A stretch of DNA of 64,000 bases from Lentzea fradiae. Lineage in GTDB: Bacteria; Actinomycetota; Actinomycetes; Mycobacteriales; Pseudonocardiaceae. The DNA is taken from assembly GCF_900100955.1 (NCBI RefSeq), contig NZ_FNCC01000006.1:62001-126000 (forward strand). The letters are read 5' to 3'. Positions 26,387 to 34,970 of the stretch are shown here, one piece after another. The notes under the pieces are model-generated. The model was not told where the DNA came from. It was given only the letters and a program-made list of their open reading frames with translations, and searched no databases. How positions within the stretch are numbered: the stretch's first letter is position 1; each line of letters begins with the position of its first letter. Both the position numbers and the translations under genes were made by a program.

Positions 26387-28153
26387 TCAGCTCCCGCTCC
26401 GCGACCACCACTTCTCGTCGGGCCCGGAGATGTCCTCCACGCTCAGCCTGCGCACCGACCCCGCCCGCCTGAGCCGGGCCACCAGCTGGTCCTGCCGCTG
26501 CGCGAGCCGGCGGTAGATCTCCACGGCGGAGGTCTCCCGCCTGCCCAGCCGCCGTTCGACGGTGCGCCAGTTGCCGAGGAACTCGAGCGTCAGGTCGATG
26601 ACGGCCTGACCGGCGTGGGCGGTGAGCGTGTCCGCGGGCGAGGCGAACCGGCCCGCGTGGAAGGCGAGGTTGCGGGTGGCGTAGAGCCACTCCAGCACCG
26701 CCGCGGCGGTGTTCTCCTGCTCCCGCAGCCAGTCCGCGAGCGCCTTCGAGTCGGCGAGCCTGGCCTGCCAGACCTCCACCAGGTCGCGCACCAGCCCGCC
26801 CTCGTTCCCGGCGAGGTCCGCGACGGCCTGCCGGGCCGCGCGCAGCCCGTCGCCGGGACGGCGGTGCGGGACCAGCACCTCCAGCCACGCGTCGACGGAC
26901 CTGAGGTGGTGTTTCACCCCGACCGTCGGCACCCGCGCGTCGAGCGGCCCGCGCAGCTCGCCGTCGTGGGTGGTGACCAGGACGTGCAGGCTGATCAGGT
27001 GCTGCCGCAACGTCTGGAGCGCGCACGCCTTGGCGAGCCACGCGATCTTGCCCGGGTCGAGCCCCGTCGCATCCAGGGCGCTCCACGCGAGTCCCGCGCT
27101 CGCCATCGGCGCGTCGACCTGCCGGGCGAGGTTCGCGACGCGCATCGCGCTGCGCAGCTCGACGGGCCAGTACGGGGTCAGCGGGTAGGCGTTGCCGACC
27201 GTGCGCCGGTGCTCGGTGCCGCGCGTGACCCGCCCGCCGGGGCTGCTGACCTGCCAGACCGGCGCGACGTGCAGCTCGGTGAGCCGCTCCCCCGCCGCGT
27301 ACTGGTCGAGCACCTCGTTCAGCACGCGCCGCCCCCGCACCGCCGCCGTGTGCACGTCCGGGGCGCGCACCGGCAGCCGCACCAGCACCGACGACCCGTT
27401 CACCGCGCCCTTGAGGAAGTCGTCCTTCGGCAACCTGTTGCGGTGCAACGGCTCTTGCCGCGCGTCCGGCAGCAGCTCGTCGAGGTGCCGCAACACCCTC
27501 GCCCCGCTCACGACCAGTGCCACGACGTACTTGCGCGGCTCCGGCCACAGCACCTCCCCCAGGTCACCGGGCTTCTTGAGCCACCGCAGCAGGTCCGCGC
27601 GCAATTGCCTGCCGTCCCGCCCGTGCACCGCCACGAGCACCGCAACCTCGGCGATCATCCTGCCGCGCAACGGAAGCGGCACTCCGCTCCACAGTGGACC
27701 GATCCACCCCCTGACCGCCTTTCCCAACGCCTCCGGATCGAGCTTCGCCGCTGCCGCCGCCGTGACCTGCGGATCGAGACGCTGCCCGTCCGCCGCGATC
27801 GCCGCGTCGACCTCGCGCAGAACCTTCCGCGCCCTGGCGAGCTCCCTGGCACCTCCGTGCGCATACGCGGGCTTGGCGGCGTCGAGGCACGCGATCGACG
27901 TGACGACGATCCGGCGCAACAGGTTCCACCGGGGCTGGTCCTCCGCCGCGTGGCTCTCCAACGCCGTCCGGGCCCGCGTGACGGCCAGAAACGCGCTGTT
28001 GAGCCCCGCCACGTGCTCACCGAGGTGCGCATCCGGATCCAGTGCCCGCAGCACCCCCTGCAACAACGCCCGCTGCCCGCGGTCGAGCCCGGCGTCGTCG
28101 AACGCCTGCCGAAGCCGGCCGTCGAGGTACTGGTAGCGCACGTGACGCACCAT
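26387..28153 (-). CDS. Large unknown protein with C-terminal HEPN-like motif
   Basis: Family not recognised. The chain of 588 residues is mostly helical and Arg/Ala/Leu-rich, without membrane spans. Near the C-terminus LEWLYATRNLAFHAG carries RNLAFH (residues 494-499), which fits the RNxxxH form of the Rx4-6H catalytic motif of HEPN RNases, inside a helix-rich stretch of suitable size (about 400-540). HEPN domains serve in toxins, abortive-infection proteins and CRISPR effectors. The start is ATG 28153, only seven bases from the divergent hydrolase start at 28161, with no clear ribosome site, so translation may be leaderless or begin at GTG 28141. Its neighbours give no function. A defence or RNA-related role is inference. 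Confidence 0.6.
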   Translation of the reverse strand: MVRHVRYQYLDGRLRQAFDDAGLDRGQRALLQGVLRALDPDAHLGEHVAGLNSAFLAVTRARTALESHAAEDQPRWNLLRRIVVTSIACLDAAKPAYAHGGARELARARKVLREVDAAIAADGQRLDPQVTAAAAAKLDPEALGKAVRGWIGPLWSGVPLPLRGRMIAEVAVLVAVHGRDGRQLRADLLRWLKKPGDLGEVLWPEPRKYVVALVVSGARVLRHLDELLPDARQEPLHRNRLPKDDFLKGAVNGSSVLVRLPVRAPDVHTAAVRGRRVLNEVLDQYAAGERLTELHVAPVWQVSSPGGRVTRGTEHRRTVGNAYPLTPYWPVELRSAMRVANLARQVDAPMASAGLAWSALDATGLDPGKIAWLAKACALQTLRQHLISLHVLVTTHDGELRGPLDARVPTVGVKHHLRSVDAWLEVLVPHRRPGDGLRAARQAVADLAGNEGGLVRDLVEVWQARLADSKALADWLREQENTAAAVLEWLYATRNLAFHAGRFASPADTLTAHAGQAVIDLTLEFLGNWRTVERRLGRRETSAVEIYRRLAQRQDQLVARLRRAGSVRRLSVEDISGPDEKWWSRSGS

Positions 28154-28160
28154 AGAGGGC

Positions 28161-28922
28161 ATGGACAACCGAAAAGCGGTCTTCGCGGGCGCCCACGGCC
28201 ACACCCTCGCGGGCCGCCTCGAACTACCGGAAGGCGACCCCGTCGCGACCGCCGTGTTCGCGCACTGCTTCACCTGCGGCAAGGACTCGGTGGCCGCCAC
28301 CCGCATCGCCCGCGAGCTGGCCTCCCACGGCGTCGCCGTCCTGCGCTTCGACTTCACCGGCCTCGGCCAGTCCGACGGCGACTTCGCGAACACCACCTTC
28401 ACGTCCAACGTCGACGACCTGGTGTGCGCCGCCACCCACCTGCGCGACACCATCGGCGCCCCGAGCGTCCTCATCGGACACTCACTGGGCGGCGCCGCCG
28501 TGCTGGCAGCCGCCCACCGCATCCCCGAGGCCCGTGCCGTCGTCACCATCGGCGCCCCCGCGGACACCGCCCACGTGGAGCACCTGCTCGGCCCCGCCAA
28601 GGCCGAGATCGAGGAACAGGGCGTCGCCGAGGTCGTGCTGGCCGGCCGCCCGTTCCGCATCAGCGACGGCTTCCTCACCGACATCAACCAGCAGAACCAG
28701 ACCGCGTGCATCGCCGGCCTCGACCGGGCCCTGCTCGTCATGCACTCACCGCAGGACGACCTGGTCGGCGTCGACAACGCCCGCCTGATCTTCGAGGCGG
28801 CCCGGCACCCGAAGTCGTTCGTCTCGCTCGACGGCGCCGACCACCTGCTCACCGACCGCAGCGACGCGGCGTACGTGGCACGGGTGCTGGCGGCGTGGGC
28901 AAGCCGCTACCTCGGGGCGTGA
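28161..28922 (+). CDS. Alpha/beta-hydrolase of the OsmC-associated type
   Basis: A 253-residue alpha/beta-hydrolase: FAHCFTCGKD near the oxyanion hole, IGHSLGG with Ser108, HSPQDDLV with the acidic residue and GADHLLTD with the histidine. The opening FxGxxGxxLAGRLELP and the CFTC segment are typical of hydrolases that are fused to, or sit beside, OsmC peroxidase domains; here the OsmC part is missing. The substrate is unknown. The ATG at 28161 begins right after the divergent gene's start, so its promoter must lie inside that gene's 5' coding end. Confidence 0.85.
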   Translation: MDNRKAVFAGAHGHTLAGRLELPEGDPVATAVFAHCFTCGKDSVAATRIARELASHGVAVLRFDFTGLGQSDGDFANTTFTSNVDDLVCAATHLRDTIGAPSVLIGHSLGGAAVLAAAHRIPEARAVVTIGAPADTAHVEHLLGPAKAEIEEQGVAEVVLAGRPFRISDGFLTDINQQNQTACIAGLDRALLVMHSPQDDLVGVDNARLIFEAARHPKSFVSLDGADHLLTDRSDAAYVARVLAAWASRYLGA

Positions 28923-29009
28923 CCGCGGTCAGCCGAATTCGCCGGTTTCCCGACCACCGAAGCACTCGCGGGCCGCATTCGTCCCTACCGCATTCGACGT
29001 ACGCAAGCC

Positions 29010-29024
29010 AGGACACCTTGTCCT
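29010..29024. promoter_or_regulatory. Palindrome AGGACA-CCT-TGTCCT before an XRE gene
   Basis: Perfect six-base arms about 90 bases before the XRE regulator at 29117. A related dyad (CCAGGAC ... GTCCTGG) recurs past its 3' end. It may be the regulator's own operator. Confidence 0.45.
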
Positions 29025-29116
29025 AGTCGCACGTCACCCATTTGATGAGGCCGGAACCCGCGTACCCTGACAACGGCTCGCAATCTCACCCCGACGGCAG
29101 GAGGTGAATCGGCCCC

Positions 29117-30337
29117 ATGTCCGGCGATCAAAGCCTCGGTCAACGCATCCGGCGCGCCCGGAAGCGTCGCCAGCTCACCCAGGAAAAACTGGCGGAAAAA
29201 GCCGAGATCAGCGTCGACCTGGTGCGCAAGCTGGAGCAGGAGATCCGCCACACGGCAAGCATGAGCTCGTTGACCCGCATCGCCCGAGCGCTGGATGTCG
29301 ACGTGCCGCAGCTTCTGGGACAGACCAGCACCATCGAGCCGTTGGTGGACGAGGAGTCCGCCGGCATCCTGGCCATCCGCGACGAGCTGACCTCGTTGTC
29401 CTGCTTCCCCGGCCTGGCGGACGAAGAGGTCTTCAACGACGAGCCGCCCACCGTGGCCGGCCTGCGCGTCGCCCTCTCCCACGCGGAGACCATCCGTCAG
29501 CAGGGCTCGTTCGCGCAGCTCGGCGTCCTGCTGCCCGGCCTGATGGCCGAGGCACGAGCAGCGGTGCGCGAACTGTCCGGCGACGACCAGGCAGCCGCCT
29601 GCGGCCTGCTGTCCGAGGTCATCCAGATCGCCTCGACGATGCTCACGGCACTCGGCAAGCCCGACATCGGATACATCGGCCTCGTCCGCGCACAGGAAGC
29701 CGCGGAGCGTTCGGGGGACGAGTTGCTGCAAGCGATGAACGTCTCCGCCTTGTCCTGGGTGTTCTTCAAGCAGGGTCGGCTGGCGGACGCCGAGACCGCG
29801 GCACTGCGCAAAGCGGAGCAGCTCGCCCCGGACTTCATCAACGGCCCGGCGGAACGCCTCGCGGTCTGGGGCATCCTGATGCTTCGCGCGGGTAGCGCCG
29901 CCGTGCGCGACAAGAGGGCGGAACGCTCCGAAGAGCACATGAGCCTCGCCCGGGCCGCCGCTGCGCGGATCGGCACAGACCACAACATCCATGCCACGCC
30001 GTTCGGCCCGACCAACGCAGGCATCGCGGCCGTGAACGCGGCGGTGGAAAGCGAACGCTTCGAGCACGCCCTCGAACTGACCAGGTCCATACCGGCGAAC
30101 GGCTGGGTCTCGCCGACCTTCCGAGCCCGCCATCTCCTCGACGTGGCCATCGCGCACAGCGAACTCGGCCAAGACGAGGCCGCCACCTCGCAGCTCCTCG
30201 CAGCCGAACGCATCGCGCCGGAATGGATGCGCTACCACACCCTCAGCCGGCAGACGGTGCACGAACTGGCTGAACGTGCACGGCGCAAGCAGACGCCACT
30301 CCTGCAACTCGCGGACCGCCTGCGAATCGGGCTGTAG
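29117..30337 (+). CDS. XRE-family regulator with C-terminal TPR-like region
   Basis: A 406-residue regulator. The N-terminal helix-turn-helix is LGQRIRRARKRRQLTQEKLAEKAEISVDLVRKLEQ (about 8-42), followed by SMSSLTRIARALDVDVPQLLGQ. The remainder is a helical array of TPR-like repeats, as in actinomycete regulators that sense peptides or small signals. AGGAGGTG lies about ten bases before the ATG. It is a single gene ended by a strong hairpin. The target is unknown; the palindrome at 29010 suggests self-control. Confidence 0.9.
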   Translation: MSGDQSLGQRIRRARKRRQLTQEKLAEKAEISVDLVRKLEQEIRHTASMSSLTRIARALDVDVPQLLGQTSTIEPLVDEESAGILAIRDELTSLSCFPGLADEEVFNDEPPTVAGLRVALSHAETIRQQGSFAQLGVLLPGLMAEARAAVRELSGDDQAAACGLLSEVIQIASTMLTALGKPDIGYIGLVRAQEAAERSGDELLQAMNVSALSWVFFKQGRLADAETAALRKAEQLAPDFINGPAERLAVWGILMLRAGSAAVRDKRAERSEEHMSLARAAAARIGTDHNIHATPFGPTNAGIAAVNAAVESERFEHALELTRSIPANGWVSPTFRARHLLDVAIAHSELGQDEAATSQLLAAERIAPEWMRYHTLSRQTVHELAERARRKQTPLLQLADRLRIGL

Positions 30338-30374
30338 TAAATCCCCGGTGCTGCACCGGCACGACGATTTTCGG

Positions 30375-30405
30375 GACCAGGACACTCCGTCCTGGTCTCT
30401 TTGTT
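30375..30405 (+). terminator. Rho-independent-like terminator after the XRE gene
   Basis: Perfect 9-base arms GACCAGGAC and GTCCTGGTC with a 5-base loop, then a T-rich tail (TCTTTGTT). It starts 38 bases past the XRE stop. Confidence 0.85.
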
Positions 30406-30718
30406 CATTTGCGCCCGCTCTGAACGGCCGCCACTTCTGAAGCACTACGGTGGTGATTCATTACCTTCTCTGCTTTTGGTGCAGCGGCTACGGTTGCAAT
30501 CCTTTTAGGGCCTCTAATCGCGCCACGATCGCGGAGGAAGATGGGCAACAAAGCACTCGCTTTCTACCGCAAGGGATAGTGGAATGACTCATTCGAGTAC
30601 TTATGCGCCGGTGGCTGCGCAGAACTGGAGTCGAACCCAAGCCTGACCCGTCCTGTTGAAGGGTCGCGGTAGGTGCAACGGGCCTGAGATCATGAGGGCA
30701 GCCGACCCAGGAGCCTGG
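30406..30718. other. Intergenic stretch of lower GC
   Basis: About 310 bases without a convincing gene. It is visibly lower in GC than the flanks and marks the edge of the accessory segment. A short stretch near 30627-30650 looks like a T-arm of a tRNA read from the minus strand, but it does not fold into one. Confidence 0.4.
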
Positions 30719-31537
30719 ATGCCTGTCAACCGCACCGAGACAACCATCCGCACCCTCGACGGCCTCCACCTGCGCGGGACGCTCGACACTTCCGACACTC
30801 CCACCGACCGCTCCATCGTCCTGGTGCACGGCGGCGGCGTCACCCGCGACGAGGGCGGCTTCTTCACAAGGCTGGCAACCGGCCTCGCCGAGGCAGGCGT
30901 GGCCGCGCTCCGCTACGACCTTCGGGGCCACGGAGAGAGCGACGGGGCGCAGCAGGACGCCACTCTGGCCGGACACCTCAACGACATTGCCGTTGCCCTG
31001 CAACACGTCCGTGAGGTAACCGGCGCTACGCGGGTCAGCCTGCTCGGTACGAGCTTCGGTGGCGGTCTCGCCGCTTACTACGCCGGGACGCGGCCGGCCG
31101 AACTGGACCGCCTCGTGCTGCTCAACCCCCAGCTCAACTACCAGAACCGCTACATCGAGCAGAAGCCGTACTGGGATGGCGACCACCTCAATGACGAGAT
31201 GGCCGCGCATCTCGCCGAGCAGGGCTTCATCGCGCACTCGCCCACCGTCAAGCAGGGCCGCGCCTTCCTCAACGAGGTGTTCTGGATTCGGCCACTCGAC
31301 GTGCTGGACAAGATCACCGCGCCGACGCTGCTGGTCCACGGGACACAGGACACGTTCGTGCCGGTGGACGTGTCGAGGCAGGCAGATCAGCAAATCCGCG
31401 GTGAGCACCGGCTGGTCGAGATCGAGGGTGCGCAGCACGGCTTCGCGGTGCATGACGATCCCGAGTACGCCGACCCGCAAAGCCAAGCCTGGCAACGGTT
31501 CGTCATCGAGACGGTGTGCGACTGGGTTACCGCGTAG
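30719..31537 (+). CDS. Alpha/beta-hydrolase
   Basis: A 272-residue hydrolase: LVHGGGVTRDEGGF near the oxyanion hole, LLGTSFGGG with Ser112, HGTQDTFVP with the acidic residue and GAQHGFAV with the histidine. RYDLRGHGESDG is the typical loop of acyl or bromoperoxidase-like hydrolases. The ATG at 30719 (MPVNRTETT) has AGGAG five bases upstream; an ATG at 30692 has none. It is convergent with the XRE gene at 31539, one base between the stops. The substrate is unknown. Confidence 0.85.
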   Translation: MPVNRTETTIRTLDGLHLRGTLDTSDTPTDRSIVLVHGGGVTRDEGGFFTRLATGLAEAGVAALRYDLRGHGESDGAQQDATLAGHLNDIAVALQHVREVTGATRVSLLGTSFGGGLAAYYAGTRPAELDRLVLLNPQLNYQNRYIEQKPYWDGDHLNDEMAAHLAEQGFIAHSPTVKQGRAFLNEVFWIRPLDVLDKITAPTLLVHGTQDTFVPVDVSRQADQQIRGEHRLVEIEGAQHGFAVHDDPEYADPQSQAWQRFVIETVCDWVTA

Positions 31538-31538
31538 A

Positions 31539-33071
31539 TCAGCCGGTAAGTACTTCGCGGAGTGCTCGCGGGGCTGGGCGACTGGCCCACGGCTGCAAAG
31601 TGGCGACCGTGCGGCCGAGCTCGCGCCTTGTTCGGGCTGAGCTGGTCGCCGCCGCCAGTTCCGCGGCTTGCAGGCCGACGGTCGCGGCGTCGTCCGGTTC
31701 GCCGGACAAGGCCAGCGCCGACGCCCGCCGCGCCAGGAAGTACCCCTGGTCGCGGGTCGAGAGCACTCCCGTGTTCAGCACCTCGCTGTAGAGCATCGCT
31801 GCACGTAGAGGCTTGCCGGCCTCGATGTAGCAGCTGGCTGTTTGGAGTGTCAGCGACGAGATGCTGTAGTGCGTGGCAAGGCCGCTGTTGTCGGCCGAAT
31901 CCCCGGCGCTGCTCAGATACTCGCGCGATCGCTCCAGCTTCCGTTCGACGTCGAGCATTGGCAGGCCGAGCATGGCCAGTCCGCGCGCTTCCTGCTGAGC
32001 GACTTCAGCCCGAACCTTCGGCGGCAGATTCCACGGCCCAGACTGCGCTGCTTCAGCAAAGCCGAGCACGTTCACCGCGTCGCGGTCGTCGTAGGCAGTC
32101 TGGGCCTTCTTGAGCAGGACGTAGCCCTGCATCGGGAGGTCGCCGGAAAGCTGCGCCCACTCGGTTGCCCGGTCGTGCCAGAACGTCGCCCGTGCCTGGT
32201 CGTGGAGGTCACGGCACAACCACCCGGCGAACTCCGCGCCGCGTGCGCCAACGGCAAACAGCGCCCGGCGGATGTCAGGCTTGGCGTCCTGGGCACAGAC
32301 CTTGATCGCCCCGAGCATCCCCAGCAGGGTCGGCAGCGTGCGGTCTGAGCCGAGCATGCCGTCATCGGCCTTGCAGTTGTCGAGCTGGCGCGTGAACGAG
32401 GCGACGATCTCCGCGTCCGAGTAGCGCCGGGCGTTCTCGAGCGCCTTCCCGATGTGATCGGCCTCGTCGGCGTTCACGCCCGGCAAGGTGGCGGCGGCAA
32501 CGCCCTGGAAGAGCAACGAGCGACGGCTAAGCGGCATGGTGTCCTGTTCGGCGGCGGTGAGTGCACCCGATGGGCGCTCACCTTTGACCGCCCCACCGGA
32601 GATGCCACCGGGATTCCCGAGATCAGGCGTGTCTACGCCCTCGGGCGTGCGGGCCTGTCGGTCTTCGGCCGCTGTCTGCGGCCTGCCCGGCATGCGAAAC
32701 CACAGTAGGTCGCGCGGCATCCCGAGGACATGCGCCCAGCGCATGAGGCGCGGCAGATCGGAGACACCTTCGCCGCCCTCGATGCGGCTCAACCGGGTCT
32801 GCGAGATACCAAGCCAGCGAGCCGCAACTTCTTGGGAGATGGTGCGGCCGTGGTGGCCGTGCGTCCGGTAAGCCCGAATGACCGCGCCCATGTCGCAAGT
32901 GTCGAACGCCTCGCACATTTCCGCTGTACGCCAGAACTCTGGCGGCACGACCGGCGGGCTGACGACGAGGTCACGAGCCTTCTTCTTGCATGCGTTGCAC
33001 TGGCGGCCGCGGTTGTCGCGCGCCAGGCGCGTGCCGCAGGCGCAGCGCCGAACGCTCCCGTCAGCAGCCAT
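31539..33071 (-). CDS. XRE-family regulator with CxC/CxxC N-terminus and TPR-like tail
   Basis: A 510-residue regulator. It begins with a small Cys-rich segment (CACGTRLARDNRGRQCNACKKK, in part), likely a zinc ribbon, then a helix-turn-helix near residues 65-120 (GRTISQEVAARWLGISQTRLSRIEGG) and LMRWAHVLGMPRDLLWFRMP, a Pro-rich linker and a long helical TPR-like region. Such proteins are common in Streptomyces and relatives. It is divergent from two small genes (33324 and 33677) over a 250-base region with direct repeats, and most likely regulates them and itself. GC is lower than in the core genes nearby. Confidence 0.88.
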   Translation of the reverse strand: MAADGSVRRCACGTRLARDNRGRQCNACKKKARDLVVSPPVVPPEFWRTAEMCEAFDTCDMGAVIRAYRTHGHHGRTISQEVAARWLGISQTRLSRIEGGEGVSDLPRLMRWAHVLGMPRDLLWFRMPGRPQTAAEDRQARTPEGVDTPDLGNPGGISGGAVKGERPSGALTAAEQDTMPLSRRSLLFQGVAAATLPGVNADEADHIGKALENARRYSDAEIVASFTRQLDNCKADDGMLGSDRTLPTLLGMLGAIKVCAQDAKPDIRRALFAVGARGAEFAGWLCRDLHDQARATFWHDRATEWAQLSGDLPMQGYVLLKKAQTAYDDRDAVNVLGFAEAAQSGPWNLPPKVRAEVAQQEARGLAMLGLPMLDVERKLERSREYLSSAGDSADNSGLATHYSISSLTLQTASCYIEAGKPLRAAMLYSEVLNTGVLSTRDQGYFLARRASALALSGEPDDAATVGLQAAELAAATSSARTRRELGRTVATLQPWASRPAPRALREVLTG

Positions 33072-33113
33072 GAGTCCGGTCTCCAGTCGTACCTGATCTA
33101 ACGCGTTGCGACA

Positions 33114-33177
33114 GCCTAGCCACGTTAGGCCACTTGGACGGCTTCCATCATGCGGATGGCGCATAACGATCATGCGG
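33114..33177. promoter_or_regulatory. Dyad and direct repeats in the XRE divergent promoter
   Basis: GCCTA ... TAGGC dyad at 33114-33130 and two copies of ATCATGCGG at 33147-33155 and 33169-33177, 22 bases apart (about two helical turns). Such a direct repeat suits two regulator dimers on one face of the DNA. Confidence 0.5.
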
Positions 33178-33323
33178 CTCACGCACCGACGCTTTCGCTG
33201 GTCACGGCCAATCTCGATTGCGAGTGTCCGGCGCTCAAGAGCCCTCCGCCCCGACATGGCCCCTGGGCGTCGGACACCACCCATCCCGTGCTTTAAGCAC
33301 CAGATTGCCGAGGTGGCCTGATC

Positions 33324-33680
33324 GTGAAGCAAAGCCCTCGCCGCGAGTCGGCCCGGCTCGGCCTCCGGCCGACCGTTTGCGGCTACATCCGTGTCGAGCG
33401 CCCGGATGAGGACGCCGTTTCCGAGCGGAAGGCGGTCATCCAGCAGTACTGCCCAGAACAGGACTTCCTGCTGGAGACGATCTTCACTGATCGGACGGTG
33501 TGCGGCGGCACGTTGACCCGTCCGGGCCTCGTCGGCGTGCTGAGCCTGCCGGGCGTCATCGGGGCGGTCATTCCGTCCGAAGAGCACCTGTCGCAGTACG
33601 ACCTGCCGCTGGCACGGCTGCGTCGGGTGATTGCGCGCACCAGCTCCGAAGTGCTGTGCGTCGAGGCGGGGGAAGCGTGA
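33324..33680 (+). CDS. Resolvase-like protein lacking the catalytic serine
   Basis: A 118-residue protein resembling only the N-terminal catalytic fold of serine recombinases: VCGYIRVERPDEDAV aligns with the usual YxRVS motif, and DRTVCGGTLTRPGL with DxGxSGxxxxRPGL. The serine that attacks DNA is replaced by Glu (GYIRVE), so recombination is not expected. No DNA-binding domain follows. The GTG at 33324 begins the frame. It overlaps the next gene by four bases (GTGA) and is divergent from an XRE regulator. It could be a domesticated partner protein, not an enzyme. This is a resemblance judged by eye. Confidence 0.7.
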   Translation: MKQSPRRESARLGLRPTVCGYIRVERPDEDAVSERKAVIQQYCPEQDFLLETIFTDRTVCGGTLTRPGLVGVLSLPGVIGAVIPSEEHLSQYDLPLARLRRVIARTSSEVLCVEAGEA

Positions 33681-34297
33681 GCACCCAACAGCTTGCGAAA
33701 GCGTCGCAGATCATCGCGCCGTACATCACGTCCTGGAGCGCGGAGCAGGACTTGCCGTACCGGCTGATGGAACGCCCCGGACTGGGAATCGGCTACGCCG
33801 ACGAGTCCTTTGGAGACCGCGACGCCAAAGGCGTGCTCTGGCAACGAGCCGCAGTGCGCCACGGTGTCGGCAAGCCGGAGTTCGGCAAGGTGCATCCACT
33901 CAGGCAACGCCGCGCCATGCGCCAGCTCCTGTGCCAGGTCTGTGCCGGGCCTGCCGACCGGAACGACGACGGCGTGCTGTGGCTGTTGCGGGACTACCGG
34001 AGCGACTGGCCGGGATGGCCGAACGGCATGGGCTGCAACGAGCCGCCGGTCTGCATGCCGTGCGTCGCGATTTCCTTGCGCCTGTGCCCGGCGCTTCGGC
34101 GCGGCGCGGTTGCGATTCGCGCCCGCAAGTTCGATGTGGCGGGCGTGCGCGGCGCGCTCTACCGAGCGGGTGCGGCCCAGGAAGCCAGCCTGGCCTACGA
34201 CGACCCGGACGTCCGGTGGCTGGTCGCCTCCGCCCTGATTCGCAAACTCCACTGCTGCACCTTCGTGCCGCTCGCGGAACTGACCGAAGGGAGGTGA
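33677..34297 (+). CDS. Cys-rich protein of unknown function
   Basis: Function not recognised. The 206-residue protein has two CxxC pairs (CQVC near residue 93 and CMPC near 123, with further Cys close by) that probably bind zinc, and a Trp-rich segment between them. The C-terminal part is basic and helical. It starts at a GTG overlapping the stop of the resolvase-like gene, so the two are translated together. The same pattern of XRE regulator, small protein and Cys protein recurs in actinomycetes to my knowledge, but no role is established. Confidence 0.7.
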   Translation: MSTQQLAKASQIIAPYITSWSAEQDLPYRLMERPGLGIGYADESFGDRDAKGVLWQRAAVRHGVGKPEFGKVHPLRQRRAMRQLLCQVCAGPADRNDDGVLWLLRDYRSDWPGWPNGMGCNEPPVCMPCVAISLRLCPALRRGAVAIRARKFDVAGVRGALYRAGAAQEASLAYDDPDVRWLVASALIRKLHCCTFVPLAELTEGR

Positions 34298-34365
34298 CGC
34301 TCATCCACTGACCTGCACGAGTGACAGACGCGAACCACCTAGGGGTCTGCTGCACGAGTAGGTGA

Positions 34366-34944
34366 CCCATCGCGGCGCAGCGCTCCCGCATCGCTAATTT
34401 CAGGCAACGGGCCAAGCGCAACAAGGATGCCTACTTCGCCGAGGCCCTGAGCCTTGAGGAGTTCAAGGCAAAGCAGGACTTGACGAACAGCGAGATCGCC
34501 GCTGCCGAGAAGATCACTACGAAGTGGACAGTCACCGCCGAGTCGATCAAGGTCAGCCTCGACGAAGCACTGAGCATCACGGTTGATCCGTACCGGCTCT
34601 TCACCGAGGCGCCGGACGCCATGCGGCTCCTGTTGACCCAAGCGGTCTTCGAGAAGCTCTGGGTGATGGACACTGAGATGGTCGGCTCCGAGCTGACCGA
34701 CGCCTATCACGAGCTGTTGACCGCTGAAGCCCAACTGGCGCTCGAAGGTCAACGGGAGGACGACAGCGCCTCTGACGAACTGAACCTCGCTCCTGCACCA
34801 CGGACCTACCACCGCCAGCGAAACGGCGATGGCGGCGACCTGGATGGCGAAGACGACCTTGCGGAGTTGGCCGGACGACTCTGGTCGAGCGGCCACGGGG
34901 TGCACTATCTCTGGACAGCCAAAACCCCGCCTCACCTGAGGTGA
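34366..34944 (+). pseudogene. C-terminal remnant of a large serine integrase
   Basis: An open frame without a proper start encodes RIANFRQRAKRNKDAYFAEALSLEEFKAKQ, a coiled-coil-like helix, then FTEAPDAMRLLLTQAVFEKLWV, the conserved end of large serine recombinases (compare RRxLNQAVFERI in such proteins), and an acidic tail. The catalytic N-terminal domain and zinc-ribbon region are missing, since a stop at 34363-34365 cuts the frame. The remnant points at the duplicated tRNA-Pro 3' half 27 bases beyond its stop, as an integrase beside its attachment site would. Translation from an internal start (for example TTG 34480) is possible but would yield only the tail. Confidence 0.72.
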
Positions 34945-34950
34945 GACGGG
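34926..34950 (+). terminator. Hairpin at the end of the integrase remnant
   Basis: CCCG-C-CTCACC pairs with GGTGAG-A-CGGG around TGA, and the stop codon lies within it. A short TT follows. Confidence 0.6.
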
Positions 34951-34970
34951 TTCCGACGTACTTCATCTGG

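Noticed and set aside
30620..30660. tRNA-like T-arm sequence (GGTTCGACTCC on the minus strand)
   Set aside because: T-stem, acceptor and anticodon arms do not pair, and no CCA or terminator follows; at most a decayed fragment.
34480..34944. A separate small gene within the integrase remnant
   Set aside because: Homology-like sequence continues in frame upstream to 34366, so the frame is a truncated gene and not a new start.
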